64,000 bases of DNA from Gillisella vitis (GCA_009744235.1 WPHV01000004.1:124001-188000), one strand, 5' to 3'. Counted from the first letter of the stretch, positions 49,950-59,926 are shown. Notes: generated from the sequence alone by a model not told the origin. Numbers and translations: made by a program.

Positions 49950-51536
49950 ATGGTCCGTATCATAGTCTATATCCTGATCGTCCTGGCGCTTGGCTTCGGT
50001 TTTTCCTGGCTTGCCGATCGTCCAGGTGAGTTGCAGATTGTCTGGCAGGGCCAGCTGATTGAAATGAGCCTGACGGCGGCGGCCACCATGATCGTCGCCA
50101 TCGTTGCTGTCGTGATGATCGGCTGGTGGCTGGTGCGCACGCTCTGGACCTCGCCGCATTCGATGCGCCGCTATTTTCGCGCCCGCAAGCGTGATCGAGG
50201 CTATCAGGCGATCTCGACCGGCCTGATCGCCGCAGGCGCTGGCAATGCCGCGCTGGCCCGGCGGATGAGTGCCCGCGCCCGTGGCCTGGTGCGTGCCGAT
50301 CAGGAACCGCTGATCATGGTGCTGGAAGCCCAGGCCGCCCTGATCGAGGGCAAGCATGACGATGCAAGGCGGATCTATGAGCAGATGGTTGCCGATCCGG
50401 AAACCCGTGAGCTTGGCCTGCGCGGTCTCTATGTGGAGGCAACGCGGCTAGGGGCGCATGAGGCTGCACGGCAATATGCCGAACGGGCTGCCGAGGATGC
50501 ACCTTATCTGCCCTGGGCTGCCAAGGCTGCTTTGGAATATCGATGCCAGACCAGCGCCTGGAACGAGGCCATTCATCTTCTCGACCAACAGCGCGTCGCA
50601 GGCGTCCTGGCCCGGTCGGAAGCTGACCGGCTGAAAGCCGTGCTGCTGACCGCAAAAGCCATGGACCAGTTGGACGGCGATCCGTCAGCCGCCCGCGACA
50701 ATGCCATGAACGCGCTGAAACTCGCCAAGGATCTCGTGCCAGCCTCCGTGACCGCCGCCCGCGCCTTGCTGCGCGAGGATAATCTGCGCAAGGCCGGCTC
50801 CGTGCTGGAAACCGCCTGGAAGCTTGCTCCCCACCCAGACATCGCCAGCCTTTATGTGCGGGCGCGGGGTGGTGACGGCGCGGTCGACCGGCTGAAGCGG
50901 GCCGAGCGGCTGGAGCAGGTCAAGCCCAACAATGTCTATTCACTGCTGGTGGTTGCGGAAATGGCCCTTGAGGCGCGGGACTTTACCAAGGCACGCGCCA
51001 AGGCCGAAGCGGCTGCCCGGATGCAGGCCAGCGAACGGGTTTTCCTGCTGCTGGCCGATATCGAGGATGCCGAAACCGGCGACCAGGCCCGCATCCGCTA
51101 CTGGATGGCGCAGGCGCTCAAAGCACCGCGCGATCCTTCCTGGGTGGCCGATGGCCAGGTCTCGGAAAAATGGCTGCCCTATTCGCCTGTCAGCGGCAGG
51201 CTCGACGCCTTCGAATGGAAGATACCCTATGCCCAGCTCTCCGGCCCGGTCGAAGACGGCACAGTGATCAGCGGTGCTGCCGCCTTGGCCGAATTGCCGC
51301 CGCTTGGACAGGGCGAGAAACCAGCATCCTCCATTCCGGCACGCAAGATTGACACGCTGCCGGAAAACACCGAGGCCGCAGCTGTAGCTCCCTCGTCCAG
51401 TCAGCCGCCTGCATCACCAAAGCCTGCGCCGAAAAGCCACGAGCCGGAGCCATTCTTCGGCGGCGCGCCGGATGATCCGGGCGTGCGCGATGCCAGCCGC
51501 AGTTCGGACGAGAAAACCCGGCTCAACCTGTTTTAA
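49950..51536 (+). CDS. hemY: HemY-family TPR membrane protein
   Basis: A 528-residue protein with two N-terminal membrane helices (about 3-22 and 43-66), the HemY_N segment (SPHSMRRYFRARKRDRGYQAISTGLIAAGAGN) and a TPR-like helical repeat region (about 110-400). The C-terminal tail (about 430-528) is Pro/Ala-rich and probably disordered. HemY is thought to organise heme-pathway enzymes or membrane processes; it is not protoporphyrinogen oxidase of the Gram-positive HemY type. It starts five bases after the Mic60-like gene. Confidence 0.92.
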   Translation: MVRIIVYILIVLALGFGFSWLADRPGELQIVWQGQLIEMSLTAAATMIVAIVAVVMIGWWLVRTLWTSPHSMRRYFRARKRDRGYQAISTGLIAAGAGNAALARRMSARARGLVRADQEPLIMVLEAQAALIEGKHDDARRIYEQMVADPETRELGLRGLYVEATRLGAHEAARQYAERAAEDAPYLPWAAKAALEYRCQTSAWNEAIHLLDQQRVAGVLARSEADRLKAVLLTAKAMDQLDGDPSAARDNAMNALKLAKDLVPASVTAARALLREDNLRKAGSVLETAWKLAPHPDIASLYVRARGGDGAVDRLKRAERLEQVKPNNVYSLLVVAEMALEARDFTKARAKAEAAARMQASERVFLLLADIEDAETGDQARIRYWMAQALKAPRDPSWVADGQVSEKWLPYSPVSGRLDAFEWKIPYAQLSGPVEDGTVISGAAALAELPPLGQGEKPASSIPARKIDTLPENTEAAAVAPSSSQPPASPKPAPKSHEPEPFFGGAPDDPGVRDASRSSDEKTRLNLF

Positions 51537-51545
51537 GGACCATTC

Positions 51546-52055
51546 ATGCTGGAGCGCCTCAATACCTTTTTCCAAAGCTTTATCGCTGGCGAACAGGACA
51601 ATGAATTCGACGGCAACGACACAAGGGTGCTGATTGTCGCCCTGTGTTTCCAGGTGATGGAAGCCGACGGAACCATCAGTGCCGCCGAACGGAAAAGCTT
51701 GAAGAAAAGCATCAAGGCTCATTACGATCTGGACCGCAGCAAGATCGACGCCTTGCTGGAGGCCGGCCAGCAGGCTGAAAGCGAGGCGGTTGACTATTAC
51801 CGCTTCACCTCGGAATTGAAGCGCCGTCTCGATGAAAACCAGCGGCTGGAACTGGTCAGCGTGCTCTGGGACATCGTCTATGCCGATGGCATGCGCAACG
51901 AAATGGAAGATCATATCCTTTGGCGAGTCGCAGACCTGCTTGGCGTCTCGGACCGGGATCGGATTCTCGCTCGGCAAAAGGCGGCGGAGCGGGCCGGACA
52001 ACAAGCGGATGGCCAGGCCGGAGACGAAGCAGTCGCCGGAGATGCGGATGCTTGA
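51546..52055 (+). CDS. TerB-like (tellurite-resistance / DjlA N-terminal fold) protein
   Basis: A 169-residue cytosolic helical protein. The TerB-type repeat is seen in LIVALCFQVMEADGTISAAERKSLKKSIKAHYDLD and LVSVLWDIVYADGMRNEMEDHILWRVADLLGVSDRD, in which the AD-G pattern binds metal in some relatives. The C-terminus is Ala/Gly/Asp-rich. The role is unknown and there is no ter operon here, so tellurite resistance should not be assumed. It follows hemY by nine bases, and the next gene begins inside its end. Confidence 0.88.
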   Translation: MLERLNTFFQSFIAGEQDNEFDGNDTRVLIVALCFQVMEADGTISAAERKSLKKSIKAHYDLDRSKIDALLEAGQQAESEAVDYYRFTSELKRRLDENQRLELVSVLWDIVYADGMRNEMEDHILWRVADLLGVSDRDRILARQKAAERAGQQADGQAGDEAVAGDADA

Positions 52056-52812
52056 TGATCCCGCGCGAATACGGCCCGCGCGCCGTCCGGTCCTGGTTAT
52101 CCTGCATCAGGAGCGATCCAGCGCCGGTCGTGTCGGCCAATTGCTGGTGGAACAAGGCTTCCCCCTCGACATCCGCCGCCCGGTGCTCGGTGATCCACTG
52201 CCCAGCACACTGAGCGGTCACAGCGGTGCCGTGGTATTCGGCGGGCCGATGAGCGCCAACGACCCTGAGCGTTTCGTGCATGATGAGATCGACTGGCTGT
52301 CCGTGCCTCTGAAGGAGAACCGGCCCTATCTCGGCATTTGTCTCGGTGCGCAAATGCTGGCCCGGCATCTGGGTGCCAAGGTCAGGGGCCATGACCGGGA
52401 ATTGGTCGAGATCGGCTGGTATCCGATCCAGCCGACCAATCATGGCCGGCTGTTGATGAAATGGCCGAAAATGGTCTATCATTTTCACCGCGAAGGGTTC
52501 GACCTGCCGCATGGCGCGACGCTGCTGGCCACCGGCGATATCTATCCCAATCAGGCGATCCGCTACGGCGAAAAAGCCTTCGGTATCCAATTTCATGCAG
52601 AACTGACGCGCGCGATGATGCAGCGCTGGGTGGTGCATGGCGCCTCACGCTTTTCCATGCCCAATGCACAGGCTGGCCGCGACCATCTGGAAGGACGCAT
52701 GCTGTTCGATGCGCCGCTCAAAGCCTGGCTATCGGATTTTCTCGATCTGGTGTTTGCCGAGGAACACCAGCCTGCCAACCTGCGTCAAAACACCGATAAA
52801 CAGCCAGCCTGA
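52048..52812 (+). CDS. Class I glutamine amidotransferase (GuaA-N-like)
   Basis: A 254-residue protein from the ATG at 52048, which has GGAG eight bases upstream and lies within the last codons of the TerB-like gene. The frame is open further upstream, but that part only shadows terB. The nucleophile elbow is LGICLGAQMLARHLG with the catalytic Cys, and the catalytic His is in GIQFHAELTRAMMQRW. Similar stand-alone GMP-synthase-like amidotransferases act on unknown substrates or are detoxifying hydrolases. The neighbour downstream is a convergent MFS gene six bases away. Confidence 0.88.
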   Translation: MLDDPARIRPARRPVLVILHQERSSAGRVGQLLVEQGFPLDIRRPVLGDPLPSTLSGHSGAVVFGGPMSANDPERFVHDEIDWLSVPLKENRPYLGICLGAQMLARHLGAKVRGHDRELVEIGWYPIQPTNHGRLLMKWPKMVYHFHREGFDLPHGATLLATGDIYPNQAIRYGEKAFGIQFHAELTRAMMQRWVVHGASRFSMPNAQAGRDHLEGRMLFDAPLKAWLSDFLDLVFAEEHQPANLRQNTDKQPA

Positions 52813-52818
52813 TCGCAA

Positions 52819-54057
52819 TCAGGTCTTGTCCGGGGCTTCCAGCGTGTCGATGGTGCGCAGTTTCGGAAAGGTCAGCGCCCAGATGATCGAGACCGCCAGC
52901 GTTCCGACGCCACCGACAACCACCGCTGCGACCGGTCCGATCAAATGCGCCATGGTACCGGCCCGGAACTCCCCCAGCTCGTTGGAGGCGCCGATAAACA
53001 CCGAATTGACGGCATTGACCCGGCCACGCACCTGATCCGGCGTCCAGAGCGCCAGCAGCGTTTCGCGAACATAGACCGAGATCATGTCACCCGCGCCAAG
53101 CACGGCAAGGGCGATGGCTGAAATCCACCAGACTTTGGAAACACCAAAAACGATCGTTGCAATGCCGAAAATCGCAACACCGACAAACATCAACAGTCCA
53201 GCCTTGTGGCGAATAGGAAAGGTCGCGAGGAAAGTCGCCATCAAGATCCCACCGATGCCGGGAGCAGAGCGCAAAATTCCAAGCCCGAGAGGTCCCATGG
53301 TCAGGATGTCAGATGCATAGATCGGCATAAGCGCCAGCGCGCCACCCAACAGGACTGCGAAAAGATCCAGTGAAATTGCCCCCAAAACCACTTTCTCATG
53401 GCGGATGAACTTAAATCCAGCCAGCAGATACGTCAGGGTCTTTGGTTCATTGGATGTTTTTTTCGCAGACTTTGGCACCAATATAATAAACAGCAGACCT
53501 GCTGCCATGAACGCAAGTGACACACCATAAGCAACATTTGCCCCAAAACCATAAAGCAAACCGCCCGCGACCGGCCCGAGGATGGACGCGATCTGCCAGG
53601 AAGATGCATTCCAGGCAAAGGAATTGGCGAGGTCCTTTTCAGGCACCATATTGGCCGCCAGGGATTGCACTGCAGGGCCCATAAAAGCCCGCTCAATGCC
53701 AAAAATCGTCATGATGATCAAAACGGGAAGGGGCGCAAAAGCACTGTTGATCGTCATAACCAGCAACAGGGCGACACAGGCCGCGCTCACACCCAGACAA
53801 ATTGCGACGATCATCCGTCGATTAAAATGGTCCGCGACTGTCCCCGTCACCAGCACCAGCACCAGCGCCGGTAGAAACTGCACCAACCCGATCAGGCCGA
53901 GGTAGAGGGCATTGCCGGTAACCTCATACATCTGCCAGCCAACCGCGACGCTGACGATTTGCATGGCAAAGGCAGCGAGAAACCGTGCGAAGAAGAATTT
54001 CGTATAGGCGGAATGGCGAAAGGCGGCGAAACGATCTTCGGACTGGGAAATGGACAT
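52819..54057 (-). CDS. MFS exporter, EntS/MFS_3-like
   Basis: A 412-residue carrier with 12 hydrophobic segments. The front part FRHSAYTKFFFARFLAAFAMQIVSVAVGWQMYEVTGNALYLGLIGLVQFLPALVLVLVTGTVADHFNRR and the middle ERAFMGPAVQSLAANMVPEKDLANSFAWNASSWQIASILGPVAGG are characteristic of the EntS-type (MFS_3) group, which exports siderophores or drugs. The substrate here is unknown. It is transcribed toward the amidotransferase gene and divergent from yggT. Confidence 0.88.
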   Translation of the reverse strand: MSISQSEDRFAAFRHSAYTKFFFARFLAAFAMQIVSVAVGWQMYEVTGNALYLGLIGLVQFLPALVLVLVTGTVADHFNRRMIVAICLGVSAACVALLLVMTINSAFAPLPVLIIMTIFGIERAFMGPAVQSLAANMVPEKDLANSFAWNASSWQIASILGPVAGGLLYGFGANVAYGVSLAFMAAGLLFIILVPKSAKKTSNEPKTLTYLLAGFKFIRHEKVVLGAISLDLFAVLLGGALALMPIYASDILTMGPLGLGILRSAPGIGGILMATFLATFPIRHKAGLLMFVGVAIFGIATIVFGVSKVWWISAIALAVLGAGDMISVYVRETLLALWTPDQVRGRVNAVNSVFIGASNELGEFRAGTMAHLIGPVAAVVVGGVGTLAVSIIWALTFPKLRTIDTLEAPDKT

Positions 54058-54197
54058 CAGCTATTTTCCTGGCCGGATAGGTCCGGCAATGGCGGCATAA
54101 CTTGCGTTAAACATGAATGGCGATAGCTGGCAAGGCGACACTTGCCCGTTTCGGCCTCAATGTCTACATGTCTGTCAACTGACAAATGGAGACAGAC

Positions 54198-54488
54198 ATG
54201 CTTGCCCTGTTGCAGACGATTGATCTCGCCCTCAATCTTTATACCTGGATCCTGATCGCCAGCGCGATTTTTTCCTGGCTCTACGCTTTCAACGTGATCA
54301 ATTCCAGCAACCGATTCGTCAACCAGATCGGCCTGTTTCTGTTCAACGTCACCGAACCGGCGCTGCGTCCCATCCGCCGCATCATGCCCAATCTCGGCGG
54401 CATCGACATTTCGCCGATCATTCTGCTGCTGATCATCTTCTTCATCCGCTCGCTGATGTGGAACACGATCGCCCCCATGCTGCTGTGA
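54198..54488 (+). CDS. YggT family membrane protein
   Basis: A 96-residue protein with two membrane segments (about 5-28 and 70-92). It carries the YggT signature between them ([44 protein letters not shown]). ATG at 54198 follows GGAG by eight bases; an ATG at 54186 is possible but less well placed. YggT proteins are linked to cell division, osmotic stress or membrane biogenesis. Its stop overlaps the next gene (GTGA). Confidence 0.92.
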   Translation: MLALLQTIDLALNLYTWILIASAIFSWLYAFNVINSSNRFVNQIGLFLFNVTEPALRPIRRIMPNLGGIDISPIILLLIIFFIRSLMWNTIAPMLL

Positions 54489-54799
54489 GCCATTGCTATC
54501 GGCGTTTCGATGATCACATCCGCCTTGCCGTCCGACTGACGCCGAATGGCGGGCGTGATGGGATTGATGGTGTCGACGTCAATGCGAATGGTGAAGCCCA
54601 CTTGAAAGTGCGGGTCAGCGACGTGCCGGAAAAGGGCCGGGCCAACAAGGCATTGATCGCCCTTATAGCCAAGCGGCTCGGCATCGCCAAATCCGCCGTC
54701 AGCTTGATCTCCGGCGATACCGCGAGACAAAAAATCCTCCGGATCGATGGCGACCCGGAGGATTTGATTGGTAGGCTGGAAGCGATCATTGCCGCGTGA
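54485..54799 (+). CDS. DUF167 (YggU) family protein
   Basis: A 104-residue protein starting with GTG at 54485, overlapping the yggT stop by four bases. It has the DUF167 layout: [68 protein letters not shown]. No biochemical role is established. The yggT-yggU pair is common in proteobacteria and is probably one transcript. Confidence 0.93.
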   Translation: MSHCYRRFDDHIRLAVRLTPNGGRDGIDGVDVNANGEAHLKVRVSDVPEKGRANKALIALIAKRLGIAKSAVSLISGDTARQKILRIDGDPEDLIGRLEAIIAA

Positions 54800-54805
54800 G
54801 GCAAA

Positions 54806-55339
54806 TCAGGCTTCTTTCTTGGCGCGCTCGATCGATTCGAGGATCAGCTTCTTGGCCACATTGACATCGCCCCAATCGCCGATCTTCACCCATTTGCCGG
54901 GTTCCAGATCCTTGTAATGCTCGAAGAAATGCTTGATCTGAGCCAGCGTGATTTCCGGCAGGTCAGTGTAATTCTGCACCTTGTCATAGCGACGGGTCAG
55001 CTTGGGAACCGGCACAGCCAGGATCTTTTCGTCCATACCGCCATCGTCTTCCATCATCATCACGCCGATCGGGCGGACATTGATGACGCAGCCGGGCACC
55101 AACGGGCGGGTATTGCAGATCAGCACGTCCAGCGGGTCACCGTCCAGGCACAGCGTATGCGGCACGAAGCCGTAATTACCGGGATAATGCATCGGCGTAT
55201 AGAGAAAGCGGTCAACGATCAGCGTACCGGCTTCCTTGTCCATCTCATACTTGATCGGCTGGCCACCGACCGGCACCTCAACGATGACGTTGATATCTTC
55301 CGGCGGATTCTTGCCGATCGCAATCGCATCAATACGCAT
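54806..55339 (-). CDS. ppa: Inorganic pyrophosphatase, family I
   Basis: A 177-residue soluble pyrophosphatase. The start at 55339 gives [23 protein letters not shown]. The metal-binding signature DGDPLDVLI is followed by [19 protein letters not shown], and the N-terminal motif for the phosphate site, [18 protein letters not shown], is clear. Convergent with the DUF167 gene and separated from it by six bases. Confidence 0.97.
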   Translation of the reverse strand: MRIDAIAIGKNPPEDINVIVEVPVGGQPIKYEMDKEAGTLIVDRFLYTPMHYPGNYGFVPHTLCLDGDPLDVLICNTRPLVPGCVINVRPIGVMMMEDDGGMDEKILAVPVPKLTRRYDKVQNYTDLPEITLAQIKHFFEHYKDLEPGKWVKIGDWGDVNVAKKLILESIERAKKEA

Positions 55340-55474
55340 GTCTAACCCCATGGGATGGTTGAAATCCCCGGTGTCGTAAAGGGTTTCTTAAACCAAAGCA
55401 ACCATTTGCAACAGGCGGCCCCAATAAAGGACGCAATCAAGGTAAAGACTTGCGGGGCCGCGTACCAGAACCAA

Positions 55475-55981
55475 TCAGGCCCAGACGAACCCCAGCTTTT
55501 TCAGGCTGACGGCGTCGAAATCCTCCATGCCCTCCACGCTGTCCGTACCGCCATTCGAGCGGAAGAAATTGACGGCGCCGGCGCAATCCTCAAGGCACCA
55601 GACGACAAGTCCCCGGCAGCCCAGCGACTTGAGCAGACGGCGGCATTCGGCAAACAGCGTATGACCAAGGCCAACGCCCTGATATTCAGGACGCATATAG
55701 ATCTCGTAGATTTCGCCGTCATAGGGAAGTCCCCGCGCCCGGTTGAGGCCGAGCGTCGCATAACCGGCAATCACCCCGCCGATATCGACCACCAGCACCG
55801 TCGCCGGACCATTGGTGGCCTTGCGCCACCAGGTCTCGCCACGGCGTTCCATCATCCGGATCAAGGCCTGATGCGGGATAAGGCCGCTATAGGTGGACTG
55901 CCAGGCTTCCCGATGTGCCTCGGAAAGCGCTCTCCCATCATCCGGCGCAGCCGGACGTACATCAATCGATAACGTCTTCAT
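55475..55981 (-). CDS. GNAT-family N-acetyltransferase
   Basis: A 168-residue acetyltransferase, start at 55981 (MKTLSIDVRPAAPDDGRALSEAHREAW). Acetyl-CoA-binding motif A is RPEYQGVGLGHTLFAECRRLL, preceded by EIYEIYMRP, and the C-terminal part carries NFFRSNGGTDSVEGMEDFDAV. The substrate is unknown. It lies upstream of ppa on the same strand with a 135-base gap. Confidence 0.9.
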   Translation of the reverse strand: MKTLSIDVRPAAPDDGRALSEAHREAWQSTYSGLIPHQALIRMMERRGETWWRKATNGPATVLVVDIGGVIAGYATLGLNRARGLPYDGEIYEIYMRPEYQGVGLGHTLFAECRRLLKSLGCRGLVVWCLEDCAGAVNFFRSNGGTDSVEGMEDFDAVSLKKLGFVWA

Positions 55982-56163
55982 AACGTCACTCTCATCCGAC
56001 TGGGGTGATGACAATCAGTGCGGGATCATTCCCGCTGGCAAGTCCGCCCCCTCCTCGTGCTTGCCCCATAACCACGTCCCAGATTAACGCTTTCTTAAAC
56101 AATCAAGCAAGAGTGGTCCTTGTAAAATTCCGAGGATCAGAATTGTCTTAAAGGCCTATGCAC

Positions 56164-56191
56164 AAAAAAACCCCGGCCAACAGGCCGGGGT
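56164..56191 (-). terminator. Rho-independent terminator after typA
   Basis: On the minus strand, AACCCCGGCC and GGCCGGGGTT form a strong stem around TGTT, followed by a T run. It begins about 37 bases past the typA stop. Confidence 0.88.
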
Positions 56192-56228
56192 TGATGATCT
56201 CTCAGAAACGAAAAAGCAGAAACGGCAA

Positions 56229-58058
56229 TCAAGCCTGGGCGACGCGGGCCTTGCCGAAGCGCTTGCGATCGTTGGCGTCCAGGTAGAACTTGCGCAGACG
56301 GATGGACTTCGGCGTCACTTCCATCAGCTCGTCGTCCTGAATCCAGGAAAGCGCGCGGTCCAGCGTCATGCGGATCGGCGGGGTCAGCTTGACAGCTTCG
56401 TCCTTGCCGGCAGAGCGGATGTTGGTCAGCTGCTTGCCCTTGAGAACGTTGACTTCCAGATCGTTGTCGCGCGAGTGAATGCCGACGATCATGCCCGCAT
56501 AGACCTTTTCACCCGGTTCGATAATCATCGGGCCGCGATCTTCCAGGTTGAACATGGCATAGGCCACGGCTTCACCGGACTGGTTGGACAACAGAACGCC
56601 GTTGTTACGACCGCTGATTTCACCCTTGAACGGCTGGTAGTTATGGAACAGACGGTTCATGATCGCCGTACCACGGGTATCCGTCAGCAGTTCCGACTGG
56701 TAGCCGATCAGGCCACGAGTGGGCGCATAGAACACCAGACGAACGCGATTGCCGCCGGAAGGCCGCAGCTCGGTCATTTCAGCCTTACGCTCGGACATTT
56801 TCTGCACGACAACGCCGGAATGCTCTTCATCAACGTCGATGACGACTTCTTCGATCGGCTCCATCAGAGTGCCGTTCTCGTCCTTGTGCATCACGACGCG
56901 CGGACGCGACACAGCCAGCTCGAAGCCTTCGCGGCGCATGGTTTCGATCAGAACGGCCAGCTGCAATTCGCCACGGCCAGACACGAAGAACGAATCCTTG
57001 CCTTCCGATTCTTCAATCTTCAGGGCAACATTGCCTTCGGCTTCCTTGAACAGGCGATCGCGGATGACGCGGCTCGTGACCTTGTCGCCTTCGGTGCCAG
57101 CCAGCGGGCTGTCATTGACCAGGAAGGACATGGTAACGGTCGGCGGATCGATCGGCTGGGCTTCCAGCGCTTCGGTGACGGACGGATCGCAGAATGTGTC
57201 GGCAACCGTGCCCTTGGACAGACCGGCAATCGCCACGATGTCACCGGCATGGGCTTCTTCAATCGCAGTGCGCTCGATGCCGCGGAACGCGAGAATCTTG
57301 GAAATACGGCCGGTTTCGATGACCTTGCCGTCCTGGCTCAGAACCTTGACGGACTGGTTCGGCTTGATCGAGCCGGAATGGATACGACCGGTGATGACGC
57401 GGCCAAGGAAGGGGTTGGCTTCCAGCAGCGTGCCGATCATGCGGAACGCGCCGTCTTCGTCGCCAACGCTCGGCTCAGGAACGTGCTGCAATACCAGGTC
57501 CAGCAACGGGGCCAGGCCCTGATCCTTCGGGCCTTCAGGCGCGATATTCATCCAGCCATCACGACCGGAACCGTAGAGGATCGGGAAATCGAGCTGCTCG
57601 TCGGTGGCGTCGAGGCTGGCGAACAGGTCGAACACTTCGTTGATGACTTCTTCATGGCGGCCATCGGGACGGTCGATCTTGTTGATCGCAACGATTGGGC
57701 GAAGACCAACCTTAAGAGCCTTGCCGACCACGAATTTGGTCTGCGGCATCGGGCCTTCCGAGGAGTCGACGAGAACGATAGCGCCGTCCACCATCGACAG
57801 GATACGCTCGACTTCGCCGCCGAAGTCGGCGTGGCCGGGGGTGTCGACGATGTTGACGCGAACGCCCTTCCACTCAACCGAGGTTGCCTTGGCGAGAATG
57901 GTGATGCCGCGCTCTTTTTCCAGATCGTTGCTGTCCATGACGCGCTCTGCAACGCGCTGGTTTTCGCGGAACGAACCGGACTGTTTCAGAAGTTCGTCAA
58001 CAAGGGTGGTTTTCCCATGGTCAACGTGCGCGATGATCGCGATATTGCGAATCTTCAT
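56229..58058 (-). CDS. typA: Translational GTPase TypA/BipA
   Basis: A 609-residue ribosome-associated GTPase involved in stress and 50S assembly. The start at 58058 gives MKIRNIAIIAHVDHGKTTLVDELLKQ; the frame extends to 58178, but that part is not family-like. G1 is AHVDHGKT, G3 DTPGHADFGGEVERIL, G4 NKID. The LATE-like domains and the C-terminal TypA-specific part end PKSIRLRKFYLDANDRKRFGK. It has its own upstream region of 159 bases after phoD. Confidence 0.97.
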   Translation of the reverse strand: MKIRNIAIIAHVDHGKTTLVDELLKQSGSFRENQRVAERVMDSNDLEKERGITILAKATSVEWKGVRVNIVDTPGHADFGGEVERILSMVDGAIVLVDSSEGPMPQTKFVVGKALKVGLRPIVAINKIDRPDGRHEEVINEVFDLFASLDATDEQLDFPILYGSGRDGWMNIAPEGPKDQGLAPLLDLVLQHVPEPSVGDEDGAFRMIGTLLEANPFLGRVITGRIHSGSIKPNQSVKVLSQDGKVIETGRISKILAFRGIERTAIEEAHAGDIVAIAGLSKGTVADTFCDPSVTEALEAQPIDPPTVTMSFLVNDSPLAGTEGDKVTSRVIRDRLFKEAEGNVALKIEESEGKDSFFVSGRGELQLAVLIETMRREGFELAVSRPRVVMHKDENGTLMEPIEEVVIDVDEEHSGVVVQKMSERKAEMTELRPSGGNRVRLVFYAPTRGLIGYQSELLTDTRGTAIMNRLFHNYQPFKGEISGRNNGVLLSNQSGEAVAYAMFNLEDRGPMIIEPGEKVYAGMIVGIHSRDNDLEVNVLKGKQLTNIRSAGKDEAVKLTPPIRMTLDRALSWIQDDELMEVTPKSIRLRKFYLDANDRKRFGKARVAQA

Positions 58059-58217
58059 GATTAGGATCTCTGATGGCTCTGGCGCGAAGTCCATGCCGGT
58101 GCCGATGATGAAACCAAAGACCGCGCCTGTTACTTTGGGGCGCTCATACCCTGTTTTTTGCATTTGCGAAAGAGGCAAAGCGTCTTGATGACGCTCTGCC
58201 GCATTTTCACCGCAGAA

Positions 58218-59798
58218 TCAGGCGCTGCGCACCGGGTCAAGCACGACCTTATAGAGCTCGTTGTCGTCCCGGTCCATCAGGCGCACGGAGAGCTGTTCGC
58301 TTTGGCCATCGACATCAACGATGCCGAAGAACTGAAGACCCGCTGATGGCGGCAGGTTCTGGCCCTGCTCGGCGGTCGGCGCCTTGACGAATTTCAACTC
58401 CGGCCCGAATGTCATATCGAGGTCGCCCGGCCCGAACGTGCCCGCATGCAGGGGACCGGAGACAAACTCCCAGAACGGGTCAAAATCCTGAAAAGCCGCC
58501 TTGTCGGGATTGTAATAATGGGCGGCGGTGTAATGCACATCCGCCGTCAGCCAGACGGTATTGCGAATGCCTGTCGTCTTCATATGCCGCAGCAGTTCGG
58601 CAATCTCCAGCTCGCGGCCACGCGGCTCGCCATTATGGCCCTGCGCCACGGCTTCCGTGCCTTTCTTGTTGAGAAAGTCGTCCCAGACGACCAACCCCAA
58701 AGGCATGTCGGCGGCAATGATTTTCCAGGTCGCCCTGGAATTGGTCAGTTCCCGCTTCAGCCAGGCCACCTGCTCGGCCCCGAGGATGCGCGATTCCGGC
58801 GTCTGCACCGTTTCCATGCCGTCGTGATTGGAACCTCGATAGCTGCGCATGTCGAGGAAAAACACATCGACCAGCGGACCATGAGAAATCTTGCGGTAAA
58901 CCCGGCCCGGCTCGGCAGGCGTATAGCGGATCGGTGTCATTTCATGGAAGGCACGGGCAGCACGCGCCGACAGCAGAGCAATGGACTTCTCGGTATAGCG
59001 ATTGTCGGCGGTCAAATCCTTGCCCGACGACCAGTTGTTCAGCACTTCATGGTCGTCCCACTGGTAATGGGTTGGACAGATTGCCGACAGTTCCAGCACG
59101 TTCTTGTCCATCATATTGTATTTCCACTGGCCGCGATATTCGTCCAGTGTTTCGGCCACCTTGCGCTTTTCTTCGGTGACGATGACATTCTTCCACTTGG
59201 CACCATTCTTCAGATCAACCTCTTCCTTGAGGGGACCGTCCGCATAAATGGTGTCGCCGGAATGCAGGAAGAAATCTGGCTGATGCTTGGCCATGGTGGC
59301 ATAGGTCTTCATGCCGGTTTCATCGATGCCCCAGCCCTGGCCCACCGTGTCACCCGACCAGACAAAGCGGACATCGCGCCTGGAGGCGGGTGCAGTGCGG
59401 AACCGACCGGTGATTGGCTCGGAAACACTGTTGATATGAGACAGATCAGCAGCCGTGAACCGATAGAAAATCTCCTGGTCGGCAGGCAGGTCGGCCAAAA
59501 GCCACTTCACGGCATAGTCACTGTCCGGCAGCGCATTGAGGGCGGGCAAACGCACAGGATTGGCAAAGCTTTCAGTGGTCGAATATTCCATCATGATCCG
59601 CGAAGGGCGGTCTACCCGTGTCCAGATCATCCCGGAATTCAGATCGACATCGCCGGATTGGACGCCGTGGGTGAAAACAGGACGGTCCGCCGCGCGTGCA
59701 TAAAACGGCAGCGCCAGACCGGACCCGGCAGCAAGCCCGGCAGCACTGGTGCCGAGAAGAAACGAACGGCGGCTCAGCGCCTTGAAGGATGTGGACAT
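58218..59798 (-). CDS. phoD: PhoD-type alkaline phosphatase / phosphodiesterase, Tat-exported
   Basis: A 526-residue protein with a twin-arginine signal (SRRSFLLGTSAAGLAAGSG) at the N-terminus, so it is folded and exported through Tat. The start at 59798 follows GGGAGAGG. The PhoD_N domain (FTHGVQSGDVDLNSGMIWTRVDRPSRIMMEYSTTESF) precedes the metallophosphatase part with the metal motifs FVWSGDTVGQGWG, DFFLHSGDTIYADGP, WDDHEVLNNW and LTADVHYTA. PhoD enzymes release phosphate from organic esters and are often induced under phosphate limitation. No clear Pho box was identified upstream. Confidence 0.9.
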   Translation of the reverse strand: MSTSFKALSRRSFLLGTSAAGLAAGSGLALPFYARAADRPVFTHGVQSGDVDLNSGMIWTRVDRPSRIMMEYSTTESFANPVRLPALNALPDSDYAVKWLLADLPADQEIFYRFTAADLSHINSVSEPITGRFRTAPASRRDVRFVWSGDTVGQGWGIDETGMKTYATMAKHQPDFFLHSGDTIYADGPLKEEVDLKNGAKWKNVIVTEEKRKVAETLDEYRGQWKYNMMDKNVLELSAICPTHYQWDDHEVLNNWSSGKDLTADNRYTEKSIALLSARAARAFHEMTPIRYTPAEPGRVYRKISHGPLVDVFFLDMRSYRGSNHDGMETVQTPESRILGAEQVAWLKRELTNSRATWKIIAADMPLGLVVWDDFLNKKGTEAVAQGHNGEPRGRELEIAELLRHMKTTGIRNTVWLTADVHYTAAHYYNPDKAAFQDFDPFWEFVSGPLHAGTFGPGDLDMTFGPELKFVKAPTAEQGQNLPPSAGLQFFGIVDVDGQSEQLSVRLMDRDDNELYKVVLDPVRSA

Positions 59799-59926
59799 CA
59801 AACCTCTCCCTGGAAAACGACGCCGGTTCAACAGAACCGACGTCGGAGCCAAACAGAGAGACATGTCAGGCGCTTAACCGCAGCGTGACAATTTCGTTAA
59901 ATTTCCTGCCGCAGCAGCCGAAGAGC

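Noticed and set aside
51546..52055. Tellurite-resistance operon
   Set aside because: Only a lone TerB-fold gene is present, with no other ter genes; the fold is common in housekeeping contexts.
56475..58064. A 529-codon plus-strand frame opposite typA
   Set aside because: Shadow of the conserved typA gene, no domain recognised.
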